Shown: positions 17,329-26,613 of the stretch, piece after piece
How the letters are laid out: each line of letters begins with the position of its first letter
Position numbering within the stretch: the stretch's first letter is position 1
From: Bacilli bacterium
GTDB taxonomy: Bacteria > Bacillota_I > Bacilli_A > RF39 > UBA660
Assembly (NCBI GenBank): GCA_017941235.1
Contig: JAGAWU010000020.1
Location: forward strand, 1-64,000
DNA: 64,000 nucleotides
Direction: 5' to 3'
Position numbers and translations under genes: made by a program
Notes under the pieces: model-generated
Database searches by the model: none
What the model saw: only the letters and a program-made list of their open reading frames with translations
What the model was told of the DNA's origin: nothing

Positions 17329-20167
17329 AAGGTTAAAATTTAATTTTAATACAAAAAATACAGAAAAAACAAAAGTAATAAGTAAAGTTAATAAAAACAC
17401 ATTAGCACGAAAAACTAATACACAGAAAAGTAATGAAGTAAAAGTATATCGTTCTCCTAAAGAGAGAAAAAATGCAAGAATTATGAATATTACTATTGCA
17501 GCAATATTACTCTTAGCAATCATAATTGGATATATTAAATTTGGAATTATTTGTGCTGGAGTCTTAGGTGCTGGTATATTTATTATATTAGCAATATATT
17601 TATTACTTCAAAGCAAAAATATGTCTAGAAAAAAAAGAAAAGTAATTAATGCAATATTTATTCTAGTACTAGTATTAGGAATTGTATGTTTAGTTGCTCT
17701 TTCGGCATTCCTTACATATATAACAATAAAAGCACCAGAATTTGATCCAAACAACTTAGATATGCAAGAATTATCAATAATGTATGATGCAAATGGTGAA
17801 ATAATTGCTAAATTAGGTGCTGAAAAGCGTGAAAAAGTAACATATGACGAATTACCTCAAGTATTAATTGATGCCATAATTGCAACAGAGGATTCAAGAT
17901 TCTACCAACACAATGGATTTGATGCCCCAAGATTTGCAGTTGCAACATTCAAACAACTTTTAGGTAGTAGTAGTGCTGGTGGAGCTTCCACTCTATCAAT
18001 GCAAGTAGTTAAAAACAGTTTTACAGATGCATCACTTGATTCAGGATTGAAAGGTATAATGAGAAAATTCACAGATATTTATTTATCAGTATTTAAACTA
18101 GAAAAAAATTATTCTAAAGAAGAAATCATAGAATTTTATGTTAATAACCACTACTTAGGTGGAAATATATATGGTGTTGAAGAAGCAAGCCAAGCATACT
18201 TTAATAAAAGCGTTGGAGATTTAAATCTTAGTGAAGCAAGTATAATTGCTGGTATGTTTAAAAATCCAGGTAGATATAGTCCAACTGTTCATCCTGAAAA
18301 TGCAGCAGAAAGAAGAAAAACAGTACTTTATTTAATGAAAAGACACGGTTATATAACTGAAGAAGAACAAAAAACAGCAAACAGCATACCAGTTGAATCA
18401 TTAACAAAAGATGCAAGTGGTTCTTCATCAACTGGAGTTAGTCCTTATCAAGGATATATCGATACTGTTGTAAAAGAACTAGATGATAAATATAATGTAA
18501 ATCCTTATAAAACATCTTTATTAATATATACTAATATGGATAAAGGAAAACAAGATGCACTTAACAGAGTATTTAATGGAGAAATATATAATTGGGTTGA
18601 TGATAAAATTCAATCAGGAGTTTCCGTTCTAGATTCACAAACAGGAAAGATTTTAGCAATTGGAGCTGGTAGAAATAGATCTGTAGGTGGATGGAACTTT
18701 GCTGTTGATAATAAAAGACAACCTGGTTCTACTGCTAAACCATTATTTGATTATGGTCCTGGAATTGAATATAATGATTGGTCAACATATCAACAATTCT
18801 TAGATGCACCTTATACTTATACAGGTGGTAGAAAAATATCTAACTGGGATAATGGTTACATGGGAAAAATGACATTAAGAAGAGCTTTAGCTCTATCTCG
18901 TAATATCCCAGCCTTAAAAGCATTCCAACAAGTAGATAGAAAGAAAATAATAGAATTTGTTACTACTCTAGGTATAGAACCAGAAGTAGAAGATGGTTTC
19001 TTACATGAAGCACATGCCATTGGAGCATTTACTGGTGTTAATCCAGTACAAATGAGTGCAGCATACGCAGCATTCTCAAATGGTGGTTATTACAATGAAC
19101 CATATACAGTATCAAAGATTACATATCGTCAATCTGGTACTACTATAGAACATAAATCTGAAAAGAAAAAAGCAATGAGTGATTCCACTGCATTTATGAT
19201 TGCAAGTGTACTTCAAGATGTAGTACTAAATGGTGGAGGAAAAATTCCTAACTATGCTGTAAAAACTGGTACTACAAACTTTGATGATGCAACAGTTAAA
19301 GCCAGAGGATTACCTTGGGACGCAATACGTGATTCATGGGCTGTAGGTTTTTCAACTAAAACAGTTCTAGCAATGTGGTATGGATATAATGAATCAAACA
19401 GTGAATACTGTATGAGAAATGTCCCTGCTTCAGTAGAAAAAGATAAATTATACAGAAAACTAGTTGATCAAGTAATTGAGCATAATAGAGAAGAATTTAG
19501 AATGCCAGATAGTGTTGTAAAATTACCAATAATAAGTGGTAGTGATCCTGCAAAAATTGCACCAAGTGGTTACTCAGGAGCAGTAGTATATGAATACTTC
19601 AAGAAAACTGCACAACCTACTAGCACTGGTGGTAGTGAAGAAACAAAACTAGCAACTCCTGGTAATTTAAAAATTAGTGTAGATAATAATACTGTAAGCC
19701 TATCATGGAATGCAGTTGAAAACTTATACAGTGAATATGGAACATTTGGTTATAACGTTTATTTAGGAAATACTTTACTAGGATTCACTGAATCAACATC
19801 ATTTACAAAACAATTATCAAATCCATATGGTACTTACAAAGTAATCGCAACTTACCAAAGTTACAGTGGAGTAAACAGTGGTCCAGCAACTATTAAAGCT
19901 GAAGAAAAGAAAGTAGATATCAAATATACAATTAAATATTACTGTGATTCAACTCTATTAAATACAACAAATAAATCAGCAACAAGTAATTCCGATGGAT
20001 ATTACTTAAATGTAGGTGATATTCCTGATTTAGATGAATCAACTATTACTTCTAGTGGATGTAAAAAAGATGGTAGAACATTAAGTAATAACATCCCTGG
20101 AACAATAGTTAATAATTCAACAATTACTGTTACATATTCAAAATCACAACAACAACCAACACAGTAA
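17312..20167 (+). CDS. ponA: class A penicillin-binding protein (PBP1A)
   Basis: Bifunctional peptidoglycan glycosyltransferase/transpeptidase. A basic cytoplasmic tail of 60 residues is followed by two hydrophobic segments (residues 50-95 and 108-135), then the GT51 domain with EDSRFYQHNGFD and GGASTLSMQ, and the transpeptidase domain with SxxK in GSTAKP, SRN and KTGTT. After residue 770 come a fibronectin type III-like segment (LATPGNLKISVDNNTVSLSW) and a last beta-rich region with two cysteines. At 951 residues it is somewhat longer than typical PBP1. The GGAGG site overlaps the recU coding end. Confidence 0.95.
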   Translation: MKKRIKRLKFNFNTKNTEKTKVISKVNKNTLARKTNTQKSNEVKVYRSPKERKNARIMNITIAAILLLAIIIGYIKFGIICAGVLGAGIFIILAIYLLLQSKNMSRKKRKVINAIFILVLVLGIVCLVALSAFLTYITIKAPEFDPNNLDMQELSIMYDANGEIIAKLGAEKREKVTYDELPQVLIDAIIATEDSRFYQHNGFDAPRFAVATFKQLLGSSSAGGASTLSMQVVKNSFTDASLDSGLKGIMRKFTDIYLSVFKLEKNYSKEEIIEFYVNNHYLGGNIYGVEEASQAYFNKSVGDLNLSEASIIAGMFKNPGRYSPTVHPENAAERRKTVLYLMKRHGYITEEEQKTANSIPVESLTKDASGSSSTGVSPYQGYIDTVVKELDDKYNVNPYKTSLLIYTNMDKGKQDALNRVFNGEIYNWVDDKIQSGVSVLDSQTGKILAIGAGRNRSVGGWNFAVDNKRQPGSTAKPLFDYGPGIEYNDWSTYQQFLDAPYTYTGGRKISNWDNGYMGKMTLRRALALSRNIPALKAFQQVDRKKIIEFVTTLGIEPEVEDGFLHEAHAIGAFTGVNPVQMSAAYAAFSNGGYYNEPYTVSKITYRQSGTTIEHKSEKKKAMSDSTAFMIASVLQDVVLNGGGKIPNYAVKTGTTNFDDATVKARGLPWDAIRDSWAVGFSTKTVLAMWYGYNESNSEYCMRNVPASVEKDKLYRKLVDQVIEHNREEFRMPDSVVKLPIISGSDPAKIAPSGYSGAVVYEYFKKTAQPTSTGGSEETKLATPGNLKISVDNNTVSLSWNAVENLYSEYGTFGYNVYLGNTLLGFTESTSFTKQLSNPYGTYKVIATYQSYSGVNSGPATIKAEEKKVDIKYTIKYYCDSTLLNTTNKSATSNSDGYYLNVGDIPDLDESTITSSGCKKDGRTLSNNIPGTIVNNSTITVTYSKSQQQPTQ

Positions 20168-20205
20168 AAAAACAGATTAGAAAATTTCTAATCTGCTTTT
20201 TTTTT
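20165..20205. terminator. bidirectional terminator between ponA and nth
   Basis: CAGATTAGAAA (20173-20183) pairs perfectly with TTTCTAATCTG (20185-20195), with A-tract before and T9 after. It overlaps the nth stop region. Confidence 0.9.
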
Positions 20206-20826
20206 GTTTTTATAACAAGTACAATAATCAATTAAATTACACTCTGAACACAGAGGTTTAATAGCTTTACAATAGTACCTACCAAATAAAACTATTTGTT
20301 TATGTCTTCTAGCCCACTCTTCCTTCGGAAAAAATTTCTTCATCTGAGATTCAATTTTTAAAACATCATCATTTTCTTTCGATATTCCCAATCTTTTTGA
20401 AACTCTAGCAACATGAGTATCTACTGCAAATTCTGGAATATCATAAAACTCACTAAGAAAAACACTAACAGTCTTTCTACCAACTCCAGGTAATGCTTCT
20501 AAAAATTTTCTTTCTTTAGGTACTACTGAATTATAATTAGAAACTAAATCTTTAGCGACCTCTATCGTGTAAATTGCCTTCTTACGAAAAGACCCTAAAG
20601 GTCTTAATATTTGTTCAACCTCAGATAAATCAGCCACAGATAACTCATTTAAATCTTTATATCTATCAAATAATACTTTAGTTACTTCATTTACTCTCTT
20701 ATCAGTTGTCTGCGCACTAAGCATAACTGCAATTAATAATTCATAATCACAACTATAATTAAGTTCACATCTTGGTTCTGGAATAACTTCATCAAGTAAT
20801 TTTCCTATATCATTCATCTTCATCAT
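20188..20826 (-). CDS. nth: endonuclease III
   Basis: DNA glycosylase/AP lyase for oxidised pyrimidines. The helix-hairpin-helix LPGVGRKTVSVFL with catalytic Lys, the catalytic Asp in AVDTHVARVSKRLG and the C-terminal [4Fe-4S] motif (CKAIKPLC, then SEC and NLIDYC) are all present. The open frame extends further upstream inside dnaD, but the family length (about 212) and alignment favour the ATG cluster at 20826-20815, overlapping the dnaD stop. This dnaD-nth pairing is as in B. subtilis. Confidence 0.93.
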   Translation of the reverse strand: MMKMNDIGKLLDEVIPEPRCELNYSCDYELLIAVMLSAQTTDKRVNEVTKVLFDRYKDLNELSVADLSEVEQILRPLGSFRKKAIYTIEVAKDLVSNYNSVVPKERKFLEALPGVGRKTVSVFLSEFYDIPEFAVDTHVARVSKRLGISKENDDVLKIESQMKKFFPKEEWARRHKQIVLFGRYYCKAIKPLCSECNLIDYCTCYKNKKKAD

Positions 20827-21487
20827 CTTCAAACCAATTATAATCAAATATTTCTTCTTCCACCTCAGATGATTCTTCCCTATTTTTCTTTCTAAAAGCC
20901 TCTCTATTTTTCTCAACACCAGCTTTATCCTTAATACCTTTTTTCTGCCATTCAAACAATATTTTATCTATATATCTAAGATTATTAACTCCATTAAAAA
21001 CAGCCTCTTTTACAGCCTCTTTTACAAGTTCTTCAGTATAAGAGTTCTGAAGCCATGATTTTATTATTTCAACTTCCATAGGGCTTAAAGTTCTACCAAA
21101 TTCTTTTTCGATAAAAGAAAATACACTACTACTTGAACTATTATTTTGCTCAACAGCATCTCCAACCATTATTAAAGATAATTTTTGATAAAAATAATCA
21201 ATATTAATTCTATCCTCAATTATATCTTTATCATTTTTTATAGACTTAACCTTAACATATTTCTTATCACTTAGCCTAGAAATATATTCCATAACTTTTT
21301 CTAAAGAAATACCAAGTTCATTCCCTATTTCACCAGGATTAAATATTATATCATTTCCTTTATTATATAAGTACATAAGGAAAATAAATTCATCCAATTC
21401 AATCTTTAACTTATCTCTATTTTTAAGTATATATAATGGTATTGTCATATTACCACTCTTATAAAGTTCAATTAGTTTTTTATCCAT
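20810..21487 (-). CDS. dnaD: replication initiation/primosome protein DnaD
   Basis: Primosomal protein that helps DnaA and DnaB load the helicase. 225 residues: a winged-helix N-terminal domain (residues 20-95) and the DnaD C-terminal domain (FGRTLSPMEVEIIKSW, then ELVKEAVKEAVFNGVNNLRY and IDKILFEWQKKGI). It overlaps nth by 17 bases. A good AGGAGG site lies upstream of the start. Confidence 0.92.
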   Translation of the reverse strand: MDKKLIELYKSGNMTIPLYILKNRDKLKIELDEFIFLMYLYNKGNDIIFNPGEIGNELGISLEKVMEYISRLSDKKYVKVKSIKNDKDIIEDRINIDYFYQKLSLIMVGDAVEQNNSSSSSVFSFIEKEFGRTLSPMEVEIIKSWLQNSYTEELVKEAVKEAVFNGVNNLRYIDKILFEWQKKGIKDKAGVEKNREAFRKKNREESSEVEEEIFDYNWFEDDEDE

Positions 21488-21524
21488 ATGTACCTACCTC
21501 CTTTGTTATATATTATAACTTTTT

Positions 21525-22631
21525 TTATATAATATCACTAGAAAAATTTTTAAGACAATAATTAATAAGTGCATTTTTATTATTATCAAGTCTTCTATAC
21601 AAAACTTCTTTTTCTAAAGTAGTATATATCTTACTTATAGAAGGACCTGGTTTAAAACCAAGTTTCTCAATAATATCATTACTTGTAATATCCAAATCTT
21701 TTCTAGTTTGAATAACCAATTTTTCATAATTTCTTGCTACATCTTCCCTAGGGATTCCCTTTAAAACACCTGCAGTACTATTTACATACAATCCATATTT
21801 ATAAAGATTATAAGGATCTAAATTATTTATATTCATTGCTTCTCTAACTTTAGAAATAAGTTCTTTCTCATTATTAGTAAAAGGATAAGTATCATCATCT
21901 ACTTCAATAATAGACCAAATACCAATTAGTGATTCAGTAACATCTACTTTATCCAAATTTCTAAGTCCAAGTACTTCATCAAGCCCTAAATCAATCAATA
22001 GAGCAATCCCCTTCTTAGCATTACTACAAGTAAATATTTTATCAAGTTCTTCTTTTTTTCTAGAATAAGAAATATTATCTAATAATTTTTTATTTTTTAT
22101 AATTCCTTCCTTAACCTCATCACTTAAATCAAAATCAAGTTTAGTAGAAAATCTTATAGCCCTAAGTATTCTTAATGCATCTTCATGAAATTTATCAAAA
22201 CTTTTACCTACAGTCCTAATAACTTTATTACTTAAATCTTCTCTTCCACCTAACCTATCAATAATTTTACCATCTTTATCCATACATATTGTATTAATAG
22301 TAAAATCTCTTCTTATTAAATCCTCATTCAAATCATTAACATATTCTATTTCTTCAGGATGTCTATAATCTAAATAATCAACCTCAGTTCTAAAAGTAGT
22401 TATTTGAAAAGTAGTATTCTTAACCATAAGACTTACAGAACCATAATCATCTTTAGGAAGTACTGCTCCTTCAAATATTTCAACAAGTTCCTTTGGTTTA
22501 GCACTAGTACAAATATCTACATCACTAGATTCTATTCCCAAAATATAATCTCTAACAAACCCACCAACTATATAAGCTTTATAACCATTTTCTTCTATTT
22601 TATTAATAATTTTTAATGCTGCTTCTAACAT
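21525..22631 (-). CDS. cca: CCA tRNA nucleotidyltransferase
   Basis: Adds or repairs the 3' CCA end of tRNAs. Class II nucleotidyltransferase motifs are clear: GGFVRDYILG, the catalytic SDVDICT, RRDFTINTI and GGREDLSNKVIRTVG, followed by HEDALRILRAIRFSTKL. 368 residues, close to B. subtilis Cca (397). The gene is followed 9 bases later by dgkA on the same strand (upstream in transcription), so the two are probably one unit. Confidence 0.94.
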   Translation of the reverse strand: MLEAALKIINKIEENGYKAYIVGGFVRDYILGIESSDVDICTSAKPKELVEIFEGAVLPKDDYGSVSLMVKNTTFQITTFRTEVDYLDYRHPEEIEYVNDLNEDLIRRDFTINTICMDKDGKIIDRLGGREDLSNKVIRTVGKSFDKFHEDALRILRAIRFSTKLDFDLSDEVKEGIIKNKKLLDNISYSRKKEELDKIFTCSNAKKGIALLIDLGLDEVLGLRNLDKVDVTESLIGIWSIIEVDDDTYPFTNNEKELISKVREAMNINNLDPYNLYKYGLYVNSTAGVLKGIPREDVARNYEKLVIQTRKDLDITSNDIIEKLGFKPGPSISKIYTTLEKEVLYRRLDNNKNALINYCLKNFSSDII

Positions 22632-22640
22632 CTTATCCTC

Positions 22641-23000
22641 CTAAAATATTTTTGGTATAAATATAATTAATCCTATAATAACAGAACATAAAGCTAAAAT
22701 AAGAACTCCACCTGCTGCTGCATCTTTTGAATGTCCTGCTGCTATATATCTTTCATCTTTATTCATACGAACCACCATGTTATTAAGTATCTCTATAGCA
22801 GTATTAAAACATTCAGCACTAAGAACAAGCCCAAATAGAATAATACATACTATTAAAGATATTTTACTTATATGAAAAACAAAAGAACAAATTGTGACTA
22901 TTAAAACAGCAAGTAAATGTATTCTCATATTAAACTCACTTTTAATAACATAAATAATTCCATCTATAGCATACTTAAAACTCATTAAAAACTTTTTCAT
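22641..23000 (-). CDS. dgkA: undecaprenol/diacylglycerol kinase (DgkA family)
   Basis: Small membrane kinase of about 119 residues with three transmembrane helices, and the family motifs ECFNTAIEILNN and HSKDAAAGGVLI. In Gram-positive bacteria this family phosphorylates undecaprenol to refill the lipid carrier for wall synthesis. I choose the ATG at 23000 behind AGGAG; an earlier ATG ten codons upstream has no ribosome site. Confidence 0.9.
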   Translation of the reverse strand: MKKFLMSFKYAIDGIIYVIKSEFNMRIHLLAVLIVTICSFVFHISKISLIVCIILFGLVLSAECFNTAIEILNNMVVRMNKDERYIAAGHSKDAAAGGVLILALCSVIIGLIIFIPKIF

Positions 23001-23083
23001 TTCATTACTCCTAATAATATTATACAACAAAAAAGATTAACTTTGAAACTTAGTTAATCATCTTTACACAATATTTTATAAAC

Positions 23084-23112
23084 AAAAAAAAGATAAGTCC
23101 GATGACTTATCC
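23084..23112 (-). terminator. intrinsic terminator of hup
   Basis: GATAAGTC (23092-23099) and GACTTATC (23104-23111) form a perfect 8-bp stem with a 4-base loop, followed on the minus strand by T8. Confidence 0.92.
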
Positions 23113-23132
23113 TAAATAAGTAACTATTATTC

Positions 23133-23408
23133 TTATTTATTAACTGCTTCTTTAAGAGCAGATCCAGCTTTGAATACTGGTGCTTTACGTGCAGGAATAG
23201 TAACTTTTTCTCCAGTTCTTGGATTATGTCCTTCACGAGCAGCTCTTTCAGATACACCAAAAGTTCCGAAACCAACTACTGGTACTTTATCTCCTTTTGC
23301 TAAAGCTCCTGAAATAACTTCAAATGTAGCTTCGATAGCACGAGTAGCATCAGCTTTAGTTAAACCTGTTTTTGTAGCAACAGCTTCTACTAATTCAACT
23401 TTCTTCAT
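23133..23408 (-). CDS. hup: DNA-binding protein HU
   Basis: Histone-like nucleoid protein of 91 residues, the usual length. The sequence begins MKKVELVEAVATKTGLTKAD and contains the conserved arm GFGTFGVSERAAREGHNPRT and the C-terminal PVFKAGSALKEAV. GGGAGG precedes the start. It stands alone with its own terminator; in B. subtilis hbs lies next to spoIVA, and here spoIVA is only 4 kb away. Confidence 0.97.
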   Translation of the reverse strand: MKKVELVEAVATKTGLTKADATRAIEATFEVISGALAKGDKVPVVGFGTFGVSERAAREGHNPRTGEKVTIPARKAPVFKAGSALKEAVNK

Positions 23409-23538
23409 ATTAAATTTACCTCCCTTAGAAATATATATTAAGCATTACCATGCTTACATATATAACTTATCACAACTATTTTAAAAATACAATAAAAAAT
23501 GGCTATTTTTATACGTTTTTTGGTAACATAACATAATT

Positions 23539-23874
23539 TTACTTAAGTTTAGATACTATTTTTTCAAGTAAACTAATAATATGTCCAACCGCATAAATCA
23601 TCATACACATCAAAAAAGTAATAAACCAAAATAACAATGTAAGTGAAACATTAAACTCAGTATTAGTACAAGTAGCTGAATAAAGTCCACCCGATACACA
23701 TGATGGAAATAAATTTCCTAGTATTATACCAACTATAAAACAACCAAGCATTGTTATAATAGCTACTTTCTGATAAAAATTAAATTTGCGTTCCCTAACT
23801 TCTTTTATAGCCTTATCCATTTTAGGAATATCCTGTTTCTCAGCTTTAATCTGATCAAATAAACTTTTATTCAT
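23539..23874 (-). CDS. small membrane protein, unrecognised
   Basis: 111 residues with a charged amphipathic N-terminus and two hydrophobic helices (VAIITMLGCFIVGIILGNLF and LTLLFWFITFLMCMMIYAVG) separated by a short loop holding two cysteines (FPSCVSGGLYSATC), possibly a disulfide outside. Its ATG overlaps the stop of the upstream membrane-protein gene (TAATG), so the two are coupled and may work together. No family recognised. Confidence 0.65.
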   Translation of the reverse strand: MNKSLFDQIKAEKQDIPKMDKAIKEVRERKFNFYQKVAIITMLGCFIVGIILGNLFPSCVSGGLYSATCTNTEFNVSLTLLFWFITFLMCMMIYAVGHIISLLEKIVSKLK

Positions 23875-24572
23875 TATTTATCATCATCCTTTTTTTCTTC
23901 CTTAGATTTTTTATTTTTTTCTAAGTTATCTTGTAATTGTTTCTTAGTCTTAGTTTCTATTCTTTTTAATTCATCATCTTCAAGATACTTCCTATATAAA
24001 TAAATATATCTGCCAAATAAAATAATAAAACATGTATCAAGAAGTGTTGTAACTACACCATTAAAATCAACAGAATAAATCAAATTTACAAGTAATAATA
24101 CTAAACTAACTATACACACAACATAATAGTACCAATCATTTTTAATTTCTTCAAAAGGAAGCTTATTAAAATTAAGATCCTTCCATAACCTAGTATCAGG
24201 TAAAAATGCATAACACATATACCCTAATATTAAAAAATTAAGTACAAAAGATATTATAGAAGGTAACGTAAACGATTGAAATATAGTAAATATAGAAGCA
24301 ACAGTATTTAAAACATAAAGTACTATATAAATTACTGTGCTAATATTAAAGTTACGTCTTCCCATTTTTGTTTTTAAAAGGGCAAAATATACAATTGCAG
24401 CTATATAAGTAAAGTTATGATTAAACAAATTTCTAATCATCAAGAAACCATTTACATCACTATTTACAGCCATAGCCTGTGATAAAAGTACAATAGCAAT
24501 TGATAATAATAAAATTACATTTACAAGTAAATCAGGATTATCAAACCAACTAGTTTTTGCTTTTTCATTCAT
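23874..24572 (-). CDS. multi-spanning membrane protein, unrecognised
   Basis: 232 residues with about six hydrophobic segments (for example LVNVILLLSIAIVLLSQAMA, then FTYIAAIVYFALL, IVLYVLNTVASIF, FVLNFLILGYMCYAF) and a highly charged Lys/Glu C-terminal tail from residue 205, probably cytoplasmic. First gene of a coupled pair with the 111-residue membrane protein. No domain recognised. Confidence 0.65.
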   Translation of the reverse strand: MNEKAKTSWFDNPDLLVNVILLLSIAIVLLSQAMAVNSDVNGFLMIRNLFNHNFTYIAAIVYFALLKTKMGRRNFNISTVIYIVLYVLNTVASIFTIFQSFTLPSIISFVLNFLILGYMCYAFLPDTRLWKDLNFNKLPFEEIKNDWYYYVVCIVSLVLLLVNLIYSVDFNGVVTTLLDTCFIILFGRYIYLYRKYLEDDELKRIETKTKKQLQDNLEKNKKSKEEKKDDDK

Positions 24573-24712
24573 AAAAACTCCTCCTACCTAAATTATAGCA
24601 CTATGACCTTTTTGTGTATATCAAAAATATATATTTATAATGTAAGAAAATGTACAATTTAAAAGAAAAAAACGAATATAATTTTCTATATAATTGTATA
24701 ATTTAATTAATT

Positions 24713-24743
24713 TTGTTACAATTTAGAAAGAATATGGTATAAT
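24713..24743 (+). promoter_or_regulatory. extended -10 promoter of der
   Basis: TATAAT at 24738-24743 preceded by TGG (extended -10 TGn), with TTGTTA at 24713-24718 as a -35 at 19 bases. The AAAGGAG ribosome site and der ATG follow within 26 bases. Confidence 0.6.
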
Positions 24744-24768
24744 ATTACAACACAAAGGAGATGGTATT

Positions 24769-26076
24769 ATGATTCCTACAGTTGCACTAATTGGAAGACC
24801 TAATGTTGGTAAAAGTACTTTATTTAATAAAATAGCTGGAAAGAAAATATCTATAATTGAAGATACTCCTGGTATAACTAGAGATAGAATCTATGAACAA
24901 GTAACATATGAAAAGTATAAATTTAATCTTATAGATACTGGTGGTATAGATGTTTCAAAAGAAATATTTAATAATGAAATAAAAGTACAAGCTGAAATAG
25001 CTATAGAGGAAGCTGATGTAATAGTTTTTGTAACAGATGGTAAAGAAGGTCTTACACATAATGATTTAGTTGTAAGAGACTTACTTAGAAAAACTAAAAA
25101 AAGAGTTATTGTTGCTATTAACAAGGTTGATGTAAAAGAAGCAAAAGATAATATATATGATTTCTATGAACTTGGATTTGATACTTATGTACCTATAAGT
25201 GCTATTCATAATACTGGATATCACGATTTGCTTGAAACAATATGCATGGATTTTAATACGCATGAAGAAGAAATCGTCGATGATAGATTAAAGTTTTGTA
25301 TGATAGGTAGACCAAATGTTGGTAAAAGTAGCTTAATGAATGCACTTTTAAATGAAGAAAGAGTTGTTGTTAGTAACATTGCCGGTACTACACGTGATTC
25401 AATAGATTCAGTAGTAAAATACAATAAAGAAGAATATGTAGTAATTGATACTGCAGGTATGAGAAAAAAAGGTAAAATATTTGAATCAGTAGAAAAATAT
25501 AGTTTAGTGCGTTCAATGAGAGCAATAGATAGAAGTGATATATGTTTAGTAGTAATTAATGCTGAAGAAGGAATTAAAGAACATGATAAACATATTGCTG
25601 GATATGCCATTGAAAAAGGAAAAGGTTTAATATTTGTAGTTAATAAATGGGATACAGTTAAAGATACAACTATTAATGATTTTAAGAAATTAATGAGGGC
25701 TGAATTCCAATTTGCTCCATACGCACCTATAGTATTCCTATCAGCACTTACTAAAAAAAGAATAAGTACATTAATGCCCGAAGTAGTTAAAGTTGGAGAA
25801 AATATTAAGAAGGAAATAAAAACAAATCTTTTAAATAATGTAATTAGTGATGCATATCAATTAAATATACCACCTAGTTATAAAGGAAAAAGATTAAAAA
25901 TATATTTTGTAAATCAAACTGGTATAAAACCACCAAAATTTACTTTTAGAGTAAATGATAAAGGATTAGTACACTTTTCTTATGAAAGATACTTAGAAAA
26001 TAAAATTAGAGAAAGTTTTGATTTAGAAGGTACACCAATAACACTACAATTTAAAAACAGAAGGGATGATGATTAA
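24769..26076 (+). CDS. der: ribosome biogenesis GTPase Der (EngA)
   Basis: Essential GTPase in 50S subunit assembly. 435 residues with two tandem G domains, each with GRPNVGKS (residues 8 and 181), DTGG/DTAG, and NKVD/NKWD, plus the C-terminal KH-like domain (RLKIYFVNQTGIKPPKFTFR). Length equals B. subtilis Der (436). A 63-residue gene follows directly, its ATG one base after the der stop. Confidence 0.97.
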   Translation: MIPTVALIGRPNVGKSTLFNKIAGKKISIIEDTPGITRDRIYEQVTYEKYKFNLIDTGGIDVSKEIFNNEIKVQAEIAIEEADVIVFVTDGKEGLTHNDLVVRDLLRKTKKRVIVAINKVDVKEAKDNIYDFYELGFDTYVPISAIHNTGYHDLLETICMDFNTHEEEIVDDRLKFCMIGRPNVGKSSLMNALLNEERVVVSNIAGTTRDSIDSVVKYNKEEYVVIDTAGMRKKGKIFESVEKYSLVRSMRAIDRSDICLVVINAEEGIKEHDKHIAGYAIEKGKGLIFVVNKWDTVKDTTINDFKKLMRAEFQFAPYAPIVFLSALTKKRISTLMPEVVKVGENIKKEIKTNLLNNVISDAYQLNIPPSYKGKRLKIYFVNQTGIKPPKFTFRVNDKGLVHFSYERYLENKIRESFDLEGTPITLQFKNRRDDD

Positions 26077-26268
26077 ATGTTTTTTAGCTTTGGTAAAACA
26101 AAAGAACAAGCAGAAAAAGAATTAGAAGGATTAAAAAAAGCCTATGAAATACTAAATGAACGATATCAAAAAAAATCTATTACACTAGATCAATTTAGAA
26201 TTCAATGTGATACCCTTAATCAAAAAATAGAAAAACTAGAAAAAATAATTGAAAAGAAATCAAGATAA
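26077..26268 (+). CDS. small coiled-coil protein, unrecognised
   Basis: 63 residues, starting MFFSFGKTKEQAEKELEGLK and mostly charged helix with heptad-like leucines, so a coiled coil is likely. The segment ERYQKKSITLDQFRIQ faintly resembles a SHOCT-type motif. Start follows immediately after the der stop with GGGATGATG nearby, so it is co-translated with der. Confidence 0.65.
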   Translation: MFFSFGKTKEQAEKELEGLKKAYEILNERYQKKSITLDQFRIQCDTLNQKIEKLEKIIEKKSR

Positions 26269-26281
26269 ATAAAATGAAAAA

Positions 26282-26319
26282 AAGACTTCCTAAAACATAT
26301 AATATATTAGGAGGTCTTT
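26282..26319 (+). promoter_or_regulatory. hairpin that buries the spoVIF ribosome site, with a possible sporulation -10 in its loop
   Basis: AAGACTTCCTAA (26282-26293) pairs with TTAGGAGGTCTT (26308-26319), 12 bp with one G-T wobble. The 3' arm holds the AGGAGG of spoVIF and is followed by TTTT and the ATG, so it may act as a terminator or as a translation block on der read-through RNA. The loop contains CATATAATA (from 26296), which fits the sigma-K -10 pattern CATAnnnTA. A transcript starting downstream of it would lack the 5' arm. No good -35 was found, so the promoter part is inference. Confidence 0.5.
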
Positions 26320-26320
26320 T

Positions 26321-26560
26321 ATGTTTGGAGATAATTTCTTTAAAAGAGTAGAAAATAAAACAAATGTTGATAAAAATACAATTTTATCACTAGCTAAAAA
26401 AATACAAGAAGGTAATATGAAAGATGAAAACACACTAAAAGAAGTAATAAATGAATTAAGCACCTTGACGGGTAAAGAAGTTTCAAAGGAACAAGAAGAA
26501 AAGATAATAAACACTATAGTAAACGATAACATCCCAAAAAATATAGATAAAATGTTTTAA
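26321..26560 (+). CDS. spoVIF: stage VI sporulation protein F
   Basis: 79 residues starting MFGDNFFKRVENKTNVDKNT, matching the SpoVIF (YjcC) family: N-terminal NFFKxxExKT motif, a central KDExxLxxxI helix and a final NDNIPKNIDKMF. In B. subtilis the protein acts late in the mother cell in coat assembly and needs sigma-K. Placement one gene before spoIVA supports a sporulation role here. The ribosome site is in a hairpin (see 26282-26319). Confidence 0.85.
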   Translation: MFGDNFFKRVENKTNVDKNTILSLAKKIQEGNMKDENTLKEVINELSTLTGKEVSKEQEEKIINTIVNDNIPKNIDKMF

Positions 26561-26591
26561 AAAAATAAGTACAAAATACTTATTTTTTTTT
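26559..26591. terminator. bidirectional terminator between spoVIF and pncC
   Basis: AATAAGTA (26564-26571) pairs with TACTTATT (26577-26584), with A6 before and T8 after. Confidence 0.9.
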
Positions 26592-26613
26592 AATTATACT
26601 TATTATCAATAAA

